Notes under the pieces: generated by a model | Told to the model about the DNA's origin: nothing | Database searches by the model: none | What the model saw: the letters and a program-made list of their open reading frames with translations, nothing else | From: Methylobacterium tardum | GTDB lineage: Bacteria > Pseudomonadota > Alphaproteobacteria > Rhizobiales > Beijerinckiaceae | DNA length: 64,000 bases | Assembly: GCF_023546765.1 (NCBI RefSeq) | Contig: NZ_CP097484.1 | Span: 3,256,001-3,320,000 of the forward strand | Reading direction: 5' to 3' | Part shown: positions 45,779 to 55,075 of the stretch, piece by piece | Layout of the letters: every line of letters begins with the position of its first letter | Numbering within the stretch: the first letter of the stretch is position 1 | Position numbers and translations under genes: made by a program

Positions 45779-46939
45779 GTGTCCGAGGCCCGCCGCTGGC
45801 CGGTGATCTCCGCCCTCGGCGTCGTGCAGATCCTCACCTGGGGCTCGTCGTTCTACCTGCCGGCGGTGCTTGCCGGCCCGGTCGCCGAAAGCACCGGCTG
45901 GCCGCTCGCCTGGGTCGTCGGCGGACTGTCACTCGGCCTGCTGGTCGCCGCGTTCGCCTCGCCGCATATCGGGACGGCGATCCACCGCCACGGCGGCCGG
46001 CCCATCCTGGCGCTGGCCGCGCTGCTGCTGGCTGCCGGGCTGACCATGCTGGCGCTGGCTCCGATCCTGCCGGTCTACCTCGCCGGCTGGCTGCTGCTCG
46101 GCCTCGGCATGGGTTGCGGCCTGTACGATCCGGCATTCGCGACCCTCGGCCGGCTCTACGGCGCGGCGGCGCGGCCGGCGATCACCACCCTGACCCTGTG
46201 GGGCGGGTTCGCCAGCACCGTTTGCTGGCCACTTTCCGCCTTCCTGGTCGCGCATTTCGGATGGCGCGGTGCCTGCCTGGCCTATGCCGGCCTGCACCTC
46301 GCGGTGACGCTACCGCTTGTCCTCCTTCTGATCCCCAAGGCCCCGGCACCGCCGTCGGCGGGGCATCACCAGGACCGAACCGGCCCGCTGTCCGCGAAGG
46401 AACGGCGGGCGTTCCGGCTGTTCGCCGGCGTGCTGATAATCGGCGGCGCGATCATGTCGCTTGTTTCGGTGCACCTGCTGACGCTCCTGCAGGCGCGGGG
46501 CGTGGCGCTCGCTTCGGCCGTCTCCTACGGGGCGCTGATCGGCCCGGCTCAGGTCGGCGCCCGCGTCGCGGAAATGTCGTTCAAGGGCCGGCACCATCCC
46601 CTGTGGACCCCGACCGCAGCCCTTGGCCTCGTCGCCCTCGGCCTGGTGCTGCTCGCCGGCGGCCTGCCCGGCGTCGGGGTCTGGCTGGTCCTCTACGGCG
46701 GCGGCAACGGCATCTATTCGATTGCGCGGGGCACGGTGCCCTTGGCCCTGTTCGGCCCCGTTCGCTATCCGCTGGTCGTCGGCCGCTTGGCACGGCCGGG
46801 GCTGATCGCGCAGGCGCTAGCGCCGCCGGCCGGCGCTTTCGTGCTGACCTACGCCAGCCCGGATGCCCTTTGGTGGCTCCTGCTCATCCTCGGCCTCGCC
46901 AACCTCGGACTTGTCGGCGGGTTGTGGCGGACACGGTAA
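45779..46939 (+). CDS. MFS transporter of the arsenic operon
   Basis: The 386-residue protein (GTG start) has twelve predicted helices, with WGSSFYLPAVLAGPVAESTG and LYGGGNGIYSIARGTVPLAL. Its last-gene position in an ars operon suggests export of arsenicals, similar in context to ArsJ or ArsK, but no partner for ArsJ (a GAPDH gene) is present. Substrate unproven. Confidence 0.75.
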   Translation: MSEARRWPVISALGVVQILTWGSSFYLPAVLAGPVAESTGWPLAWVVGGLSLGLLVAAFASPHIGTAIHRHGGRPILALAALLLAAGLTMLALAPILPVYLAGWLLLGLGMGCGLYDPAFATLGRLYGAAARPAITTLTLWGGFASTVCWPLSAFLVAHFGWRGACLAYAGLHLAVTLPLVLLLIPKAPAPPSAGHHQDRTGPLSAKERRAFRLFAGVLIIGGAIMSLVSVHLLTLLQARGVALASAVSYGALIGPAQVGARVAEMSFKGRHHPLWTPTAALGLVALGLVLLAGGLPGVGVWLVLYGGGNGIYSIARGTVPLALFGPVRYPLVVGRLARPGLIAQALAPPAGAFVLTYASPDALWWLLLILGLANLGLVGGLWRTR

Positions 46940-47181
46940 TCGCTCCACCGCTTCGGCAGCTATGGGAACTCGGTCGCGCTTCAGCATCCTTGGCTTCGAC
47001 TTCCCAGTCCCCGGGACAATCGCCCCCCACGCCGTCCGTCCGCTTCGGCCAGGGTGGGCGGACCGGCCGGCCGACCAAGCTCCGCGAGAAGCCGGGCATC
47101 GGCTCCTGGGGGGATGCCTCAACGTCGGTTCACCGCCCCGAACGAGTACGGTGACGGCGAGCGCCCGCGCGACGGCTGCGC
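46940..47181. other. Gap between convergent arsenic and Cus operons
   Basis: No gene seen. It contains a GTCCCCGGGAC palindrome near 47000 whose flank reads CGGGACAA on the plus strand. This is the only near-match I found, in opposite orientation, to the CTTGTCCCG repeat of the Tn7-like element; probably coincidence. Confidence 0.4.
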
Positions 47182-47661
47182 TCAAGCCGGCGCGCCTCCA
47201 CGATAACGGGCGAAGGCGCCGCGCCCCTCCGGCCCGAACAGGACCACCTCGTAGATGTCGGGCTCCCTGCCCTCGACCTCCATGCCGGGCGACCCTGCCG
47301 GCATGCCCGGAACGGCCAGTCCCGTCACCTTCGGCCGCTCCGCCAGCAGCCGCCTGATGGCGTCCGCCGGAACGTGTCCCTCGACCACGTAGCCGTCCAC
47401 GAGAGCGGTGTGGCAGGAGGCGAGGTCCCTCGGCACGCCGAGACGCGCCTTGACCGGGTTCACGGGACCCTCGGTCACCGTCACCGTGAAGCCGGCCTGT
47501 CGCAGGTGGTCCACCCACTTCGCGCAGCAGCCGCAACTCGGGTCCTTCGTCACGGCGACGGTCGGCAGGCTCTCCCCCATCACGGGTCGTCCGAGCGACA
47601 CTCCCGCCGCCAAGCCCGCGAGCACGGCACGCCGGGACGGCATCATGTCTGACTTCATCAT
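47182..47661 (-). CDS. DUF411 metal-binding periplasmic protein
   Basis: The protein of about 159 residues has a twin-Arg-like signal (MMPSRRAVLAGLAAGVSLG) and the DUF411 features TVAVTKDPSCGCCAKWVDHL, CHTALVDGYVVEGHVPADAI and PGMPAGSPGME. The CGCC and downstream Met/His residues suit copper binding. AGGAG lies just before the ATG. It is the last gene of the cus operon, 17 nt after cusA. Confidence 0.88.
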   Translation of the reverse strand: MMKSDMMPSRRAVLAGLAAGVSLGRPVMGESLPTVAVTKDPSCGCCAKWVDHLRQAGFTVTVTEGPVNPVKARLGVPRDLASCHTALVDGYVVEGHVPADAIRRLLAERPKVTGLAVPGMPAGSPGMEVEGREPDIYEVVLFGPEGRGAFARYRGGAPA

Positions 47662-47678
47662 TCGCTCCTGTTGATTCC

Positions 47679-50600
47679 TCATTCGGCCGCCAGAGGCATC
47701 CGTGCACCCTCCGCGGCGGCCTCCGGCAACCCGCGACCTTTCACCAACGCGTAGACGGCCGGAATCACGACGAGGGTCAGCACGGTCGAGGACACCATCC
47801 CGCCGATCATCGGCACGGCGATGCGCTGCATGACCTCGGAGCCCGAACCGGTGCTCCAGAGGATGGGCAGGAGACCCGCCATGATGGCGACCACCGTCAT
47901 CATCTTGGGCCGCACCCGCTCGACGGCGCCGACCATGATGGCCTGCCGCAGGTCCTCGCGCGTGAGGGGGCGTCCCTCACGCCGGCACCCTGCCCGGACC
48001 TCGTCGAGGGCGTGGTCGAGGTAGACCAGCATGATCACGCCGGTCTCGGCTGCGACGCCGGCGAGCGCGATGAAGCCGACCGCCACCGCCACCGACATGT
48101 TGAAGCCCATCCACCACATCAGCCAGACGCCGCCGACGAGCGCGAACGGCAGCGAGAGCATGACGATGAGGGTCTCGGTCAGACGGCGGAAGTTCAGGTA
48201 GAGGAGCAGGAACACGACGAGCAGCGTCAGCGGCACAACGATCCTGAGGCGGGCTTCGGCGCGCTCCAGGTACTCGTACTGCCCGCTCCACTGCAGGGTC
48301 GTGCCCTGGGGCAACCTGACCTCCCTGTCGACCGCGGCCCGCGCGTCGGCCACGTAGCCGCCGAGGTCGCGCCCCGTGAGGTCGGCGAAGATGTAGACCG
48401 CGAGCTGGCCGTTCTCGGTCCGGATCGAGGTCGGCCCCCGGGTGAGCTCGACCTTCGCGACCTCACCGAGCGGCACCGTCCCGCCGGCCGGCAGCGGCAC
48501 CTGCACCTCGTCGGCGATGGCCCGCGGGTCGGAGCGGAAGGCGCGCGGGTAGCGCACGTTGACGGTGTAGCGCTCGCGGCCCTCGACCGTGTTGGTGACG
48601 CTCTGCCCGCCGAGAGCCGAGGCGACCACGTCCTGGACGTCGCCCACCATGAGCCCGTAGCGGCCGAGCGCCTCCCGGTCGGGCGTGATGTCGAGGAAGT
48701 ACCCGCCGATGACCCGCTCCGCGTAGGCACTCGACGTGCCCGGCACGTCGCGCACCACCGCCTCGACCTGACGGGCGACCTTCTCCATGGCGCCGAGGTC
48801 GGTGCCGAGCACCTTGATGCCGACCGGGGTCCGGATGCCGGTCGAAAGCATGTCGATGCGGGCGCGGATCGGCTGCGTCCAAGCATTCGAGACGCCCGGG
48901 AACTGCAGCGCCCGGTCCATCTCCGCCTTGAGGCTCGCGAGCGTCACGCCCGGGCGCCACTCGGCCTTCGGCTTGAGGCTGATGATGGTCTCGGCCATCT
49001 CCATCGGCGCCGGGTCGGTCGCGGTGCTGGCGCGCCCGGCCTTGCCGTAGACCGAGGCGACCTCCGCGAAGGACTTGATGATCCGGTCCTGGGTCGCCAG
49101 CAACTCGCCCGCCTTCGTCACCGAGATGCCGGGCAGGGTCGTCGGCATGTACATCAGCGTCCCCTCGTCGAGTTCCGGCATGAACTCCGAGCCGAGCTGG
49201 CGCGCCGGCCAGACGGTGACCGCCAGGACGCCGAGGGCGAGCAGGATCGTGGGCAACCGCGCCCGCAGTACGCCCGCGATGACCGGGCGATAGAGCCAGA
49301 TCAGGAGCCGGTTCACCGGGTTGCGATGCTCCGGGACGATCCGTCCGCGCACGAACAACACCATCAGCGCCGGCACCAGGGTCACCGACAGGAGCGCCGC
49401 CGCCGCCATGGCGAAGGTCTTGGTGAGCGCGAGCGGCCCGAACAGGCGCCCCTCCTCGCCCTCCAGGGTGAAGATGGGCAGGAAGCTCACGGTGATGATG
49501 AGGAGTGAGAAGAACAGCGAGGGGCCGACCTCGCCCGCCGCCTCGACCAAGATCTCGACCCGCGGCTTGTCCGGCGGCGCCCGCTCCAGGTGCTTGTGGG
49601 CGTTCTCGATCATCACGATGGCCGCGTCGATCATGGCGCCGACCGCGATGGCGATGCCGCCGAGCGACATGATGTTGGCGCCCAGCCCCAGCGCCTTCAT
49701 CCCGGCGAACGCCATCAGGATGCCGACGGGCAGCATCAGGATGGCGACCAGCGCGCTTCGGACGTGTAGGAGGAACACGATGCATACGAGGGAGACGACG
49801 ACGCTCTCCTCGACAAGCGTGTGCCGCAGCGTCTCGATGGCCGCGTCGATGAGTTGCGAGCGGTCGTAGACCGGCAGGATCTCGGTGCCGGCCGGCAGGC
49901 TTTTCGCCACCTCCGCGAGCTTCGCCTTCGCGTTCTCGATGACGGTCAGGGCGTTCGCGCCGAACCGCTGCAGGACGATGCCGCCGGCGACCTCGCCGTC
50001 ACCATTCATCTCGGTGATGCCCCGCCGCTCGTCAGGCCCGAGTTCGACCCGGGCGACGTCCCGCACCCGCAGGGGAGCACCACCGGTGGTCTTCAGGACG
50101 ATGTTGTCGATGTCGGCCACGCTCCGCAGGTAGCCGCGTCCGCGCACTATGAACTCGAACTCGGAGAGCTCGACCGTGCGGCCGCCGACGTCGGCGTTGC
50201 TCGCCCGGATCGCGTCCCGGAGCTTGTTGAGCGAGATCCCCTGCGCCCGTAGGCGGTTCGGGTCGACCACGACGTTGTACTGCTTGACGAAGCCGCCGAC
50301 GCCCGCGACCTCGGCCACGCCCTCGGCCCGCGACGCCCCGAAACGGACCACCCAGTCCTGGAGGGAGCGCAATTCCGCGAGCGTGCGCTCCTTGGCCACG
50401 ACCACGTACTGGTAGACCCAGCCGACGCCGGTGGCGTCCGGACCGAGGGTCGGGGTCACGCCCGCCGGCAAGCGGCTGGCGGCCGCGTTGAGGTACTCCA
50501 GCACTCGACTACGGCCCCAGTAGGGATCGGTGCCGTCCTCGAAGATCACGTAGACGAAGCTGACCCCGAAGAACGAGAAGCCGCGCACCACCTTCGCCTT

Positions 50601-50831
50601 CGGGACCGTCAGCATGGCGGTCGTGAGAGGATAGGTGACCTGATCCTCGACCACCTGCGGGGCCTCGCCCGGGTACTCGGTGTAGACGATGGCCTGCACG
50701 TCCGAGAGGTCGGGGATGGCGTCGAGCGGCAGCGTTCGCAGCGCCATGACGCCAGCGGCCACGGCGAACACGGTGCCGACCAGCACCAGGACGAGGTTGC
50801 GGGCCGACCAGCCGATGAGGCGCGCGATCAT
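47679..50831 (-). CDS. cusA: CusA-type copper/silver RND efflux pump
   Basis: This 1050-residue RND pump starts MIARLIGWSARNLVLVLVGT and shows CusA-type sequence PLDAIPDLSDVQAIVYTEYP, proton-relay helix IAIAVGAMIDAAIVMIENAH, and Met-containing periplasmic segments. It exports Cu(I)/Ag(I) from the periplasm with CusB and an outer-membrane partner. The ATG overlaps the cusB stop. It is distinct in sequence from the CzcA-type pump at 3173, giving two RND systems in the window. Confidence 0.93.
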   Translation of the reverse strand: MIARLIGWSARNLVLVLVGTVFAVAAGVMALRTLPLDAIPDLSDVQAIVYTEYPGEAPQVVEDQVTYPLTTAMLTVPKAKVVRGFSFFGVSFVYVIFEDGTDPYWGRSRVLEYLNAAASRLPAGVTPTLGPDATGVGWVYQYVVVAKERTLAELRSLQDWVVRFGASRAEGVAEVAGVGGFVKQYNVVVDPNRLRAQGISLNKLRDAIRASNADVGGRTVELSEFEFIVRGRGYLRSVADIDNIVLKTTGGAPLRVRDVARVELGPDERRGITEMNGDGEVAGGIVLQRFGANALTVIENAKAKLAEVAKSLPAGTEILPVYDRSQLIDAAIETLRHTLVEESVVVSLVCIVFLLHVRSALVAILMLPVGILMAFAGMKALGLGANIMSLGGIAIAVGAMIDAAIVMIENAHKHLERAPPDKPRVEILVEAAGEVGPSLFFSLLIITVSFLPIFTLEGEEGRLFGPLALTKTFAMAAAALLSVTLVPALMVLFVRGRIVPEHRNPVNRLLIWLYRPVIAGVLRARLPTILLALGVLAVTVWPARQLGSEFMPELDEGTLMYMPTTLPGISVTKAGELLATQDRIIKSFAEVASVYGKAGRASTATDPAPMEMAETIISLKPKAEWRPGVTLASLKAEMDRALQFPGVSNAWTQPIRARIDMLSTGIRTPVGIKVLGTDLGAMEKVARQVEAVVRDVPGTSSAYAERVIGGYFLDITPDREALGRYGLMVGDVQDVVASALGGQSVTNTVEGRERYTVNVRYPRAFRSDPRAIADEVQVPLPAGGTVPLGEVAKVELTRGPTSIRTENGQLAVYIFADLTGRDLGGYVADARAAVDREVRLPQGTTLQWSGQYEYLERAEARLRIVVPLTLLVVFLLLYLNFRRLTETLIVMLSLPFALVGGVWLMWWMGFNMSVAVAVGFIALAGVAAETGVIMLVYLDHALDEVRAGCRREGRPLTREDLRQAIMVGAVERVRPKMMTVVAIMAGLLPILWSTGSGSEVMQRIAVPMIGGMVSSTVLTLVVIPAVYALVKGRGLPEAAAEGARMPLAAE

Positions 50832-52351
50832 GGCTTGCCCTCAAGGTTCGAGGCCTGCCGGTCGCTCGCCTTCGGGGCGGACATGGACTGAAGCGCCGCC
50901 TTCAGGTTGCTCTCGGCGTCGATCAGGAAGTTCGCCGCCGTGACGACCCGGTCGCCGGCGTCGACGCCCTCGCGGACCTCGACGTAGCCCGTGCCGCGAA
51001 CCCCGACCTTGACCTCGCGGGGCTCGAAGCGCCCCCCGCCCCTGTCGAGCAGCACCACCTGCCGTGCACCTGTGTCGATGACCGCGTCGTCGGGCACCGC
51101 CACGACGGGCTTGCCCGCCCCCGTGGCGATCTCGACCTCGGCGTACATGTCCGGCAGGAGCGCGCCGTCCGGGTTCGGCAGCTCGATGCGCACCCGCGTG
51201 GCCCGGGTGTCCGGGTTTACCTGCGGATAGATCACCCCGACCTTGCCGGAGAAGGTCCGGCCCGGGGCCGAACGCAGGCGCACGGTCACGGCCTGTCCGG
51301 CGCGAACCCCGGCCAGGTCGCGCTCGGGCACGTCGGCCAGCACCCACATGACCGAGATGTCGCCGATCCGGAACAGGGTGTCGCCGGCCGCGGCCTTCAT
51401 GCCCTCGACGGCCGAGCGCTGCAGCACCAAGCCGTCCCGGGCCGACGACCAAGTGATGGCCATCGGCACCTTCCGGGTGCGCTCCATGTCGTCGATGACG
51501 GCCTCGGAGACGTTGAGGTTCTGCAGGCGTCGCCGAGCTCCGTCGAAGCCGGGGTTGGCGATGAGCTGCGCGGCGGCGGAATTGATGTCGGGGGAGTAGA
51601 CGTGGACCAGCGGCTGGCCCTTGCGGACGCGGTCGCCGGTGGTGACGTCCTCGACATGGTCGACGTACGCGTCCGACCGGGTCGCGATGACCGTCACGCG
51701 CCGCTCGTCGAGGGCGACGGTACCGGGCACGCGCACCGGCTGCGCCACCACCCGCCGCTCCACGGTTTCGGTTCGGACGCCGGTCCGCTGGACCTTGCCG
51801 GGGGAGACCGTCACGACGTTGCCGCCCTCGTCCTCGCCCGCGTAGACGGGGATGTAGTCCATCCCCATCGAATCCTTTTTCGGGGTCGCCGAGGTGTCCG
51901 GCAGGCCCATCGGGTTGCGGTAGTAGAGCACCTTGCGCGTGCCCCGGTCGGGCTTTCCGGCCGCCGCCGTTCCAGGCGCCGCCATGCCGTGCCCGGTCAC
52001 GTCGTGGCCGGCCATGTCGGGGGATGTCGTCTCGCTCCCTTGTGCCTGGTCGAAGCGCACGTCCTCGCTGGCCCGAACCGCCCGGAAGTCGTGCCCCTCC
52101 GCAGTCGTTCTCGGCGACGCGGAGTAGACCGGCTTCCCATCCGGATCCTGGTAGTAGACCACCGGACCCGTGACCTTCGGCGGCGCCGGTGCCTGCGGAC
52201 CCGGCATGCCGGTCGGCAGCCAGTGGGCGAACTCGGTCCGTGCGCGCTCGACGAGGACCGGAACGGGGCTGCCATCGCGCCCCGCCCAGTACCCGGTGCC
52301 CCCCGCCGCCAACGCGGCGAGGATCCCGGCGAGCCATGCCGAGCGGCTCAC
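50828..52351 (-). CDS. cusB: CusB-type RND periplasmic adaptor with heavy-metal-binding segment
   Basis: The 507-residue protein (GTG start overlapping the previous stop) has a membrane anchor. It then carries two metal-binding 'YYxxPxG' segments (VVYYQDPDGKPVYSASP and VLYYRNPMGLPDTSATPKKD), the second followed by SMGMDYIPVY as in CusB-linked heavy-metal-binding domains. Barrel, lipoyl and hairpin domains of an adaptor follow. It delivers copper to CusA. The first 'YYQDPDG' segment looks like a degenerate duplicate of the second. Confidence 0.9.
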   Translation of the reverse strand: MSRSAWLAGILAALAAGGTGYWAGRDGSPVPVLVERARTEFAHWLPTGMPGPQAPAPPKVTGPVVYYQDPDGKPVYSASPRTTAEGHDFRAVRASEDVRFDQAQGSETTSPDMAGHDVTGHGMAAPGTAAAGKPDRGTRKVLYYRNPMGLPDTSATPKKDSMGMDYIPVYAGEDEGGNVVTVSPGKVQRTGVRTETVERRVVAQPVRVPGTVALDERRVTVIATRSDAYVDHVEDVTTGDRVRKGQPLVHVYSPDINSAAAQLIANPGFDGARRRLQNLNVSEAVIDDMERTRKVPMAITWSSARDGLVLQRSAVEGMKAAAGDTLFRIGDISVMWVLADVPERDLAGVRAGQAVTVRLRSAPGRTFSGKVGVIYPQVNPDTRATRVRIELPNPDGALLPDMYAEVEIATGAGKPVVAVPDDAVIDTGARQVVLLDRGGGRFEPREVKVGVRGTGYVEVREGVDAGDRVVTAANFLIDAESNLKAALQSMSAPKASDRQASNLEGKP

Positions 52352-52752
52352 TTGACCGCCTGGAAGACGAGCCTGTCCTCGACGGTGCCGGTTTCGCCCT
52401 GGACCTTCGCCCCCAGCGAGAGCCGCCAGCCCCCGGCCATCGTGAGCTTCGCCTTGAAGCGGTAGATGCCGTGCTCCGTCGACGGGACCTGCTCGATCGC
52501 CGAGGTCATCTCGTCCATGCTGTCGGGCGCCATGTCGATGCGCTTGGCGAAGATCACCGCGTCCGGAACGGGCTTGCCGGTGCGCTTGTCCATGAGGCGC
52601 ACCGAGAGGATGGTCTCGCCGACCTTCGCCTCCGTCCGGGTCGGCTCGAAGGCGTAGTCCTTGATGCCGGCGAGCGCCGGCAGGGCCGGGACCGACAGCG
52701 CGGCGCCGAGCAGCGCGGCACCGAGGGCGCGCGCGAAGGGGTACGTGGTCAC
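52348..52752 (-). CDS. FixH/YtkA-like periplasmic protein of the cus operon
   Basis: A 134-residue exported protein: signal segment VTTYPFARALGAALLGAALS, then the beta-sandwich core (ILSVRLMDKRTGKPVPDAVI, MAGGWRLSLGAKVQGETGTV) typical of FixH/YtkA-like proteins that accompany metal RND pumps. The GTG at 52752 was chosen: AGGAG lies 9 nt upstream and it overlaps the previous stop (GTGA). Precise function unknown. Confidence 0.82.
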   Translation of the reverse strand: MTTYPFARALGAALLGAALSVPALPALAGIKDYAFEPTRTEAKVGETILSVRLMDKRTGKPVPDAVIFAKRIDMAPDSMDEMTSAIEQVPSTEHGIYRFKAKLTMAGGWRLSLGAKVQGETGTVEDRLVFQAVK

Positions 52753-53246
52753 GGATTTCGTCTCCTGAACGCGATGGATGGCCACGCGCGGACGCGCGGC
52801 GTCGTGCCGGCGTTCACGCCGGCGGTATCGGGCTCAGGCTCGGGGGGCTCAGGTAGGGGGCGGCCGGACAGGCTGGCGAAGGACGCCGCATCGGGCCACA
52901 CCCGGCTCGTCCGCGTCGCCACCGGGGCCGGGACGGACGCCGCGGTCGGCAGGAGGGAGGCGACGCTGGCGAGGCAGAGCGCCAAAAGCGGACAGCCGGC
53001 CTTGGCGCAGTCGGGCTTCGCCACCTTCCCGGGCGGGCAGCACGGCATGTCGGCCATGTCCGCGTCGCCCACGTCCATCCCCTCCATCTCGGCATGGGCA
53101 ATGGCCGAGGTCGCCTCAGGCGCGGCTTGCGCCATGATGAACGCGCGCATCCCCGCGGCGGCCGCGGGCGCGGCCACCGGCGTCAGGGCGAGGCTGAGTA
53201 CCGCCAGGAGCGGCAACAGTCGCCGAAGGGCGATCAAGAACGTCAC
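52749..53246 (-). CDS. Exported cysteine-containing protein, first gene of the cus operon
   Basis: The protein of about 165 residues (GTG 53246) starts with a hydrophobic signal (FLIALRRLLPLLAVLSLALT), has a Met/Asp-rich part (AEMEGMDVGDADMADM) followed by PCCPPGKVAKPDCAKAGCPL, and a Pro-rich end. Similar small 'MPCCPP' proteins accompany metal-resistance operons. It probably binds copper in the periplasm; this is inference. Coupled to the FixH-like gene. Confidence 0.7.
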   Translation of the reverse strand: MTFLIALRRLLPLLAVLSLALTPVAAPAAAAGMRAFIMAQAAPEATSAIAHAEMEGMDVGDADMADMPCCPPGKVAKPDCAKAGCPLLALCLASVASLLPTAASVPAPVATRTSRVWPDAASFASLSGRPLPEPPEPEPDTAGVNAGTTPRVRAWPSIAFRRRNP

Positions 53247-53714
53247 GCAGGTACGATGCCAGCTTTTCGATCCGGGCGGAAGGCCAGTGTCACGGGAGAC
53301 GGCGCGTCTCAAGTCTTGAGGGTCAAGGTTTCGTTCCGTCGGGCGGTCGATCCGCCGACCGACCTCGCCGGGCGGGCGTCTCGGCGACCCGTTTCTCGTG
53401 AGCCCGCCGGACCGCGCCATGGCGCGTCCGGCCTGCCGTGCCATGGCCGTCCCCGAACGGCAGGCAGAGGCCGGATCGAGGCCGCTACCCATGGAAGCCG
53501 CATCGACACCGTCGGTCCCCTGGCAAGCCCGCGGACATGGGGTGGCCGTCTGCCGGGCGCGCAATCTGGAAGGCGGTCAACAGGGGAATGGTCGCGTGCA
53601 TCGCAGGCGTGAGCCGGTCGTCGCCCTCGGGCTGTTGCGCTGGCCGCCCATCGCAAGGGCGCAGGTTCCGGGCTCCCGGCATCCGCGCGCGTGCTGTCCG
53701 GGCATCTGGGAAAC
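53247..53714. other. 468-nt interval upstream of the cus operon
   Basis: It should hold the cus promoter, but no clear sigma-factor boxes, CueR- or CusR-type sites were recognised. ORFs here have Arg/Pro-rich translations and are not supported. Confidence 0.4.
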
Positions 53715-54065
53715 CTACCGCACACTTGGCCCTCCGCGCGGTAGGCGGTGCAGGGCGGCGCGCCAAACCTCACCCCGTACAACCCCAATCGGCCGGTCCG
53801 GCGGTTCGGACCCCGCGGGAGGTTCAGAAGTGCTGGGCGGGGGTGCCGACCGGGCGGCGGCAGGGCGACGGGGCACCGCGCTGATCGATCCGGTCGTCAG
53901 GCCGACGTCCGGAGCTTCGACCTGAGGCGTTTCGGTCCGTTGCGATTGATGCGTCTGGGGCAGAAAACGGGGTGGGACGTTGTCCATCCATCCCGCGAGC
54001 GCGTAACCCGGCAGTCCGGCGAGCATGGCGATTCCTGCAAAGGCGGGGATGATCTTGCTTTTCAT
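53715..54065 (-). CDS. Small exported proline-rich protein, probable ECF-sigma target
   Basis: The 116-residue protein has a clear signal peptide (MKSKIIPAFAGIAMLAGLPG, then YALAG) and a Pro/Ser-rich mature part. No family. An ECF-type promoter lies at 54115-54140, about 50 nt upstream of the ATG, matching one in front of the ECF sigma gene. It is likely induced by that sigma factor. Confidence 0.6.
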   Translation of the reverse strand: MKSKIIPAFAGIAMLAGLPGYALAGWMDNVPPRFLPQTHQSQRTETPQVEAPDVGLTTGSISAVPRRPAAARSAPPPSTSEPPAGSEPPDRPIGVVRGEVWRAALHRLPRGGPSVR

Positions 54066-54114
54066 GGCGGAACCCGTTGATCTGACGAGAAGCTTGCCGC
54101 TCCTTGTCTTTAAG

Positions 54115-54140
54115 TCCGGATGTCTTGGACGTACCGTTAC
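54115..54140 (-). promoter_or_regulatory. ECF-type promoter GTAACG-N16-CGGA
   Basis: On the minus strand GCGCTGTAACG, a 16-nt spacer, then CGGA, reading toward the exported-protein gene at 54065. The same extended element (GCGCTGTAACG-N16-CGGA) lies upstream of the ECF sigma gene at 55812-55837. Sigma-F/NrsF-type systems use GTAACC-N16-CGAA-like promoters, which supports the call. The rest of the interval 54066-54424 holds no gene. Confidence 0.65.
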
Positions 54141-54424
54141 AGCGCGCTGCGAACCTTTGTGGGGTTGGGCCGGGGTCGCCCGGCGCGGCGCCTCGCTCAC
54201 CGGGGGGATGATCCTGCAAGCGATTGTGGGATGCGCGGCGGCCGCATTGCCTCGCGCGGCCGGGCGGGTGGGAGGGTCATGCCCGTCGTCGTGCCGGATC
54301 CCATCCGCGGCGATACCGCAGCGAGGCCCGTGACATGAAGCGTCGGCCGGCGACAGGCCCCCAAACCGTCGCGTCGCCCCTTGAACCCCGGCAGGCGATC
54401 CGGAGGATGTTCCGAACCGGCTCG

Positions 54425-55075
54425 CTACCAGCGAAGGAGGCGCGGTCCCAGGAGCGCTCCGACGAGCGTGCACATCGCGATCGTCCCCCCGTACCAGACG
54501 GCGACGAACGGTACGGTATCGTCCATGCAGTGCAGTGAATAGCCGAGCGCGCTCACGGCTCCCGCGGAGAGGCCGACCAGGGCACCCGCCCGCACGAGAT
54601 CCGTCGGCGCTCCGAACCGTCGAACCGCCCAGGTGACGACGGCGAACGGCACGACGGCGATCACGGGGATCGAGATGAGGCATTCGAGCCAGGTGTGACC
54701 GGATACCATGCCGTGCCAATGTTCGGTCGGCGCCATCAAAAGGCTCACGCACGCCAGCGCCGCGACCACGAGGAACGGCAAGGCGGCGACCCCGAGATGG
54801 ACGCGGCTCTCGCCGCCGGGCCTGACCGCCCTGACGAGATACCGGAGCGCGAGACTCCCGACCGCGGCCGCGAACGAGAACTTGAACGCGAGGAACAGGA
54901 GCGGCCGGACCTCGGTCAGGCCGGGACGCAGGCCCAGAAACGCCAGCGCCAGGCACAGCGCGGCCGTCGCGCCGACCGCGACCGCCAGCGCGAGCCGGCG
55001 GGTCATCCAGGGGGCCCCGACCGGTTCGCGCTCGAAGCTGGCGCCCAGCAGGCCGATGAGTTCGTCGGTCTTCAT
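54425..55075 (-). CDS. nrsF: NrsF-family (DUF1109) membrane anti-sigma factor
   Basis: The 216-residue protein starts [20 protein letters not shown] and has six membrane helices ([20 protein letters not shown], through [13 protein letters not shown]) with conserved Cys ([15 protein letters not shown]). NrsF proteins hold an ECF sigma factor at the membrane and release it on stress such as heavy metals. The ATG overlaps the sigma gene stop (ATGA). Confidence 0.88.
   Translation of the reverse strand: MKTDELIGLLGASFEREPVGAPWMTRRLALAVAVGATAALCLALAFLGLRPGLTEVRPLLFLAFKFSFAAAVGSLALRYLVRAVRPGGESRVHLGVAALPFLVVAALACVSLLMAPTEHWHGMVSGHTWLECLISIPVIAVVPFAVVTWAVRRFGAPTDLVRAGALVGLSAGAVSALGYSLHCMDDTVPFVAVWYGGTIAMCTLVGALLGPRLLRW

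Noticed and set aside
47001..47020. CGGGACAA as an inverted TnsB site marking a right transposon end
   Set aside because: A single partial match 27 kb from the tns operon, within a GTCCCCGGGAC palindrome; more likely chance.
53398..53925. Plus-strand ORFs in the interval upstream of cus
   Set aside because: Arg/Pro-rich translations, no ribosome sites, and partial overlap with the exported-protein gene on the other strand.
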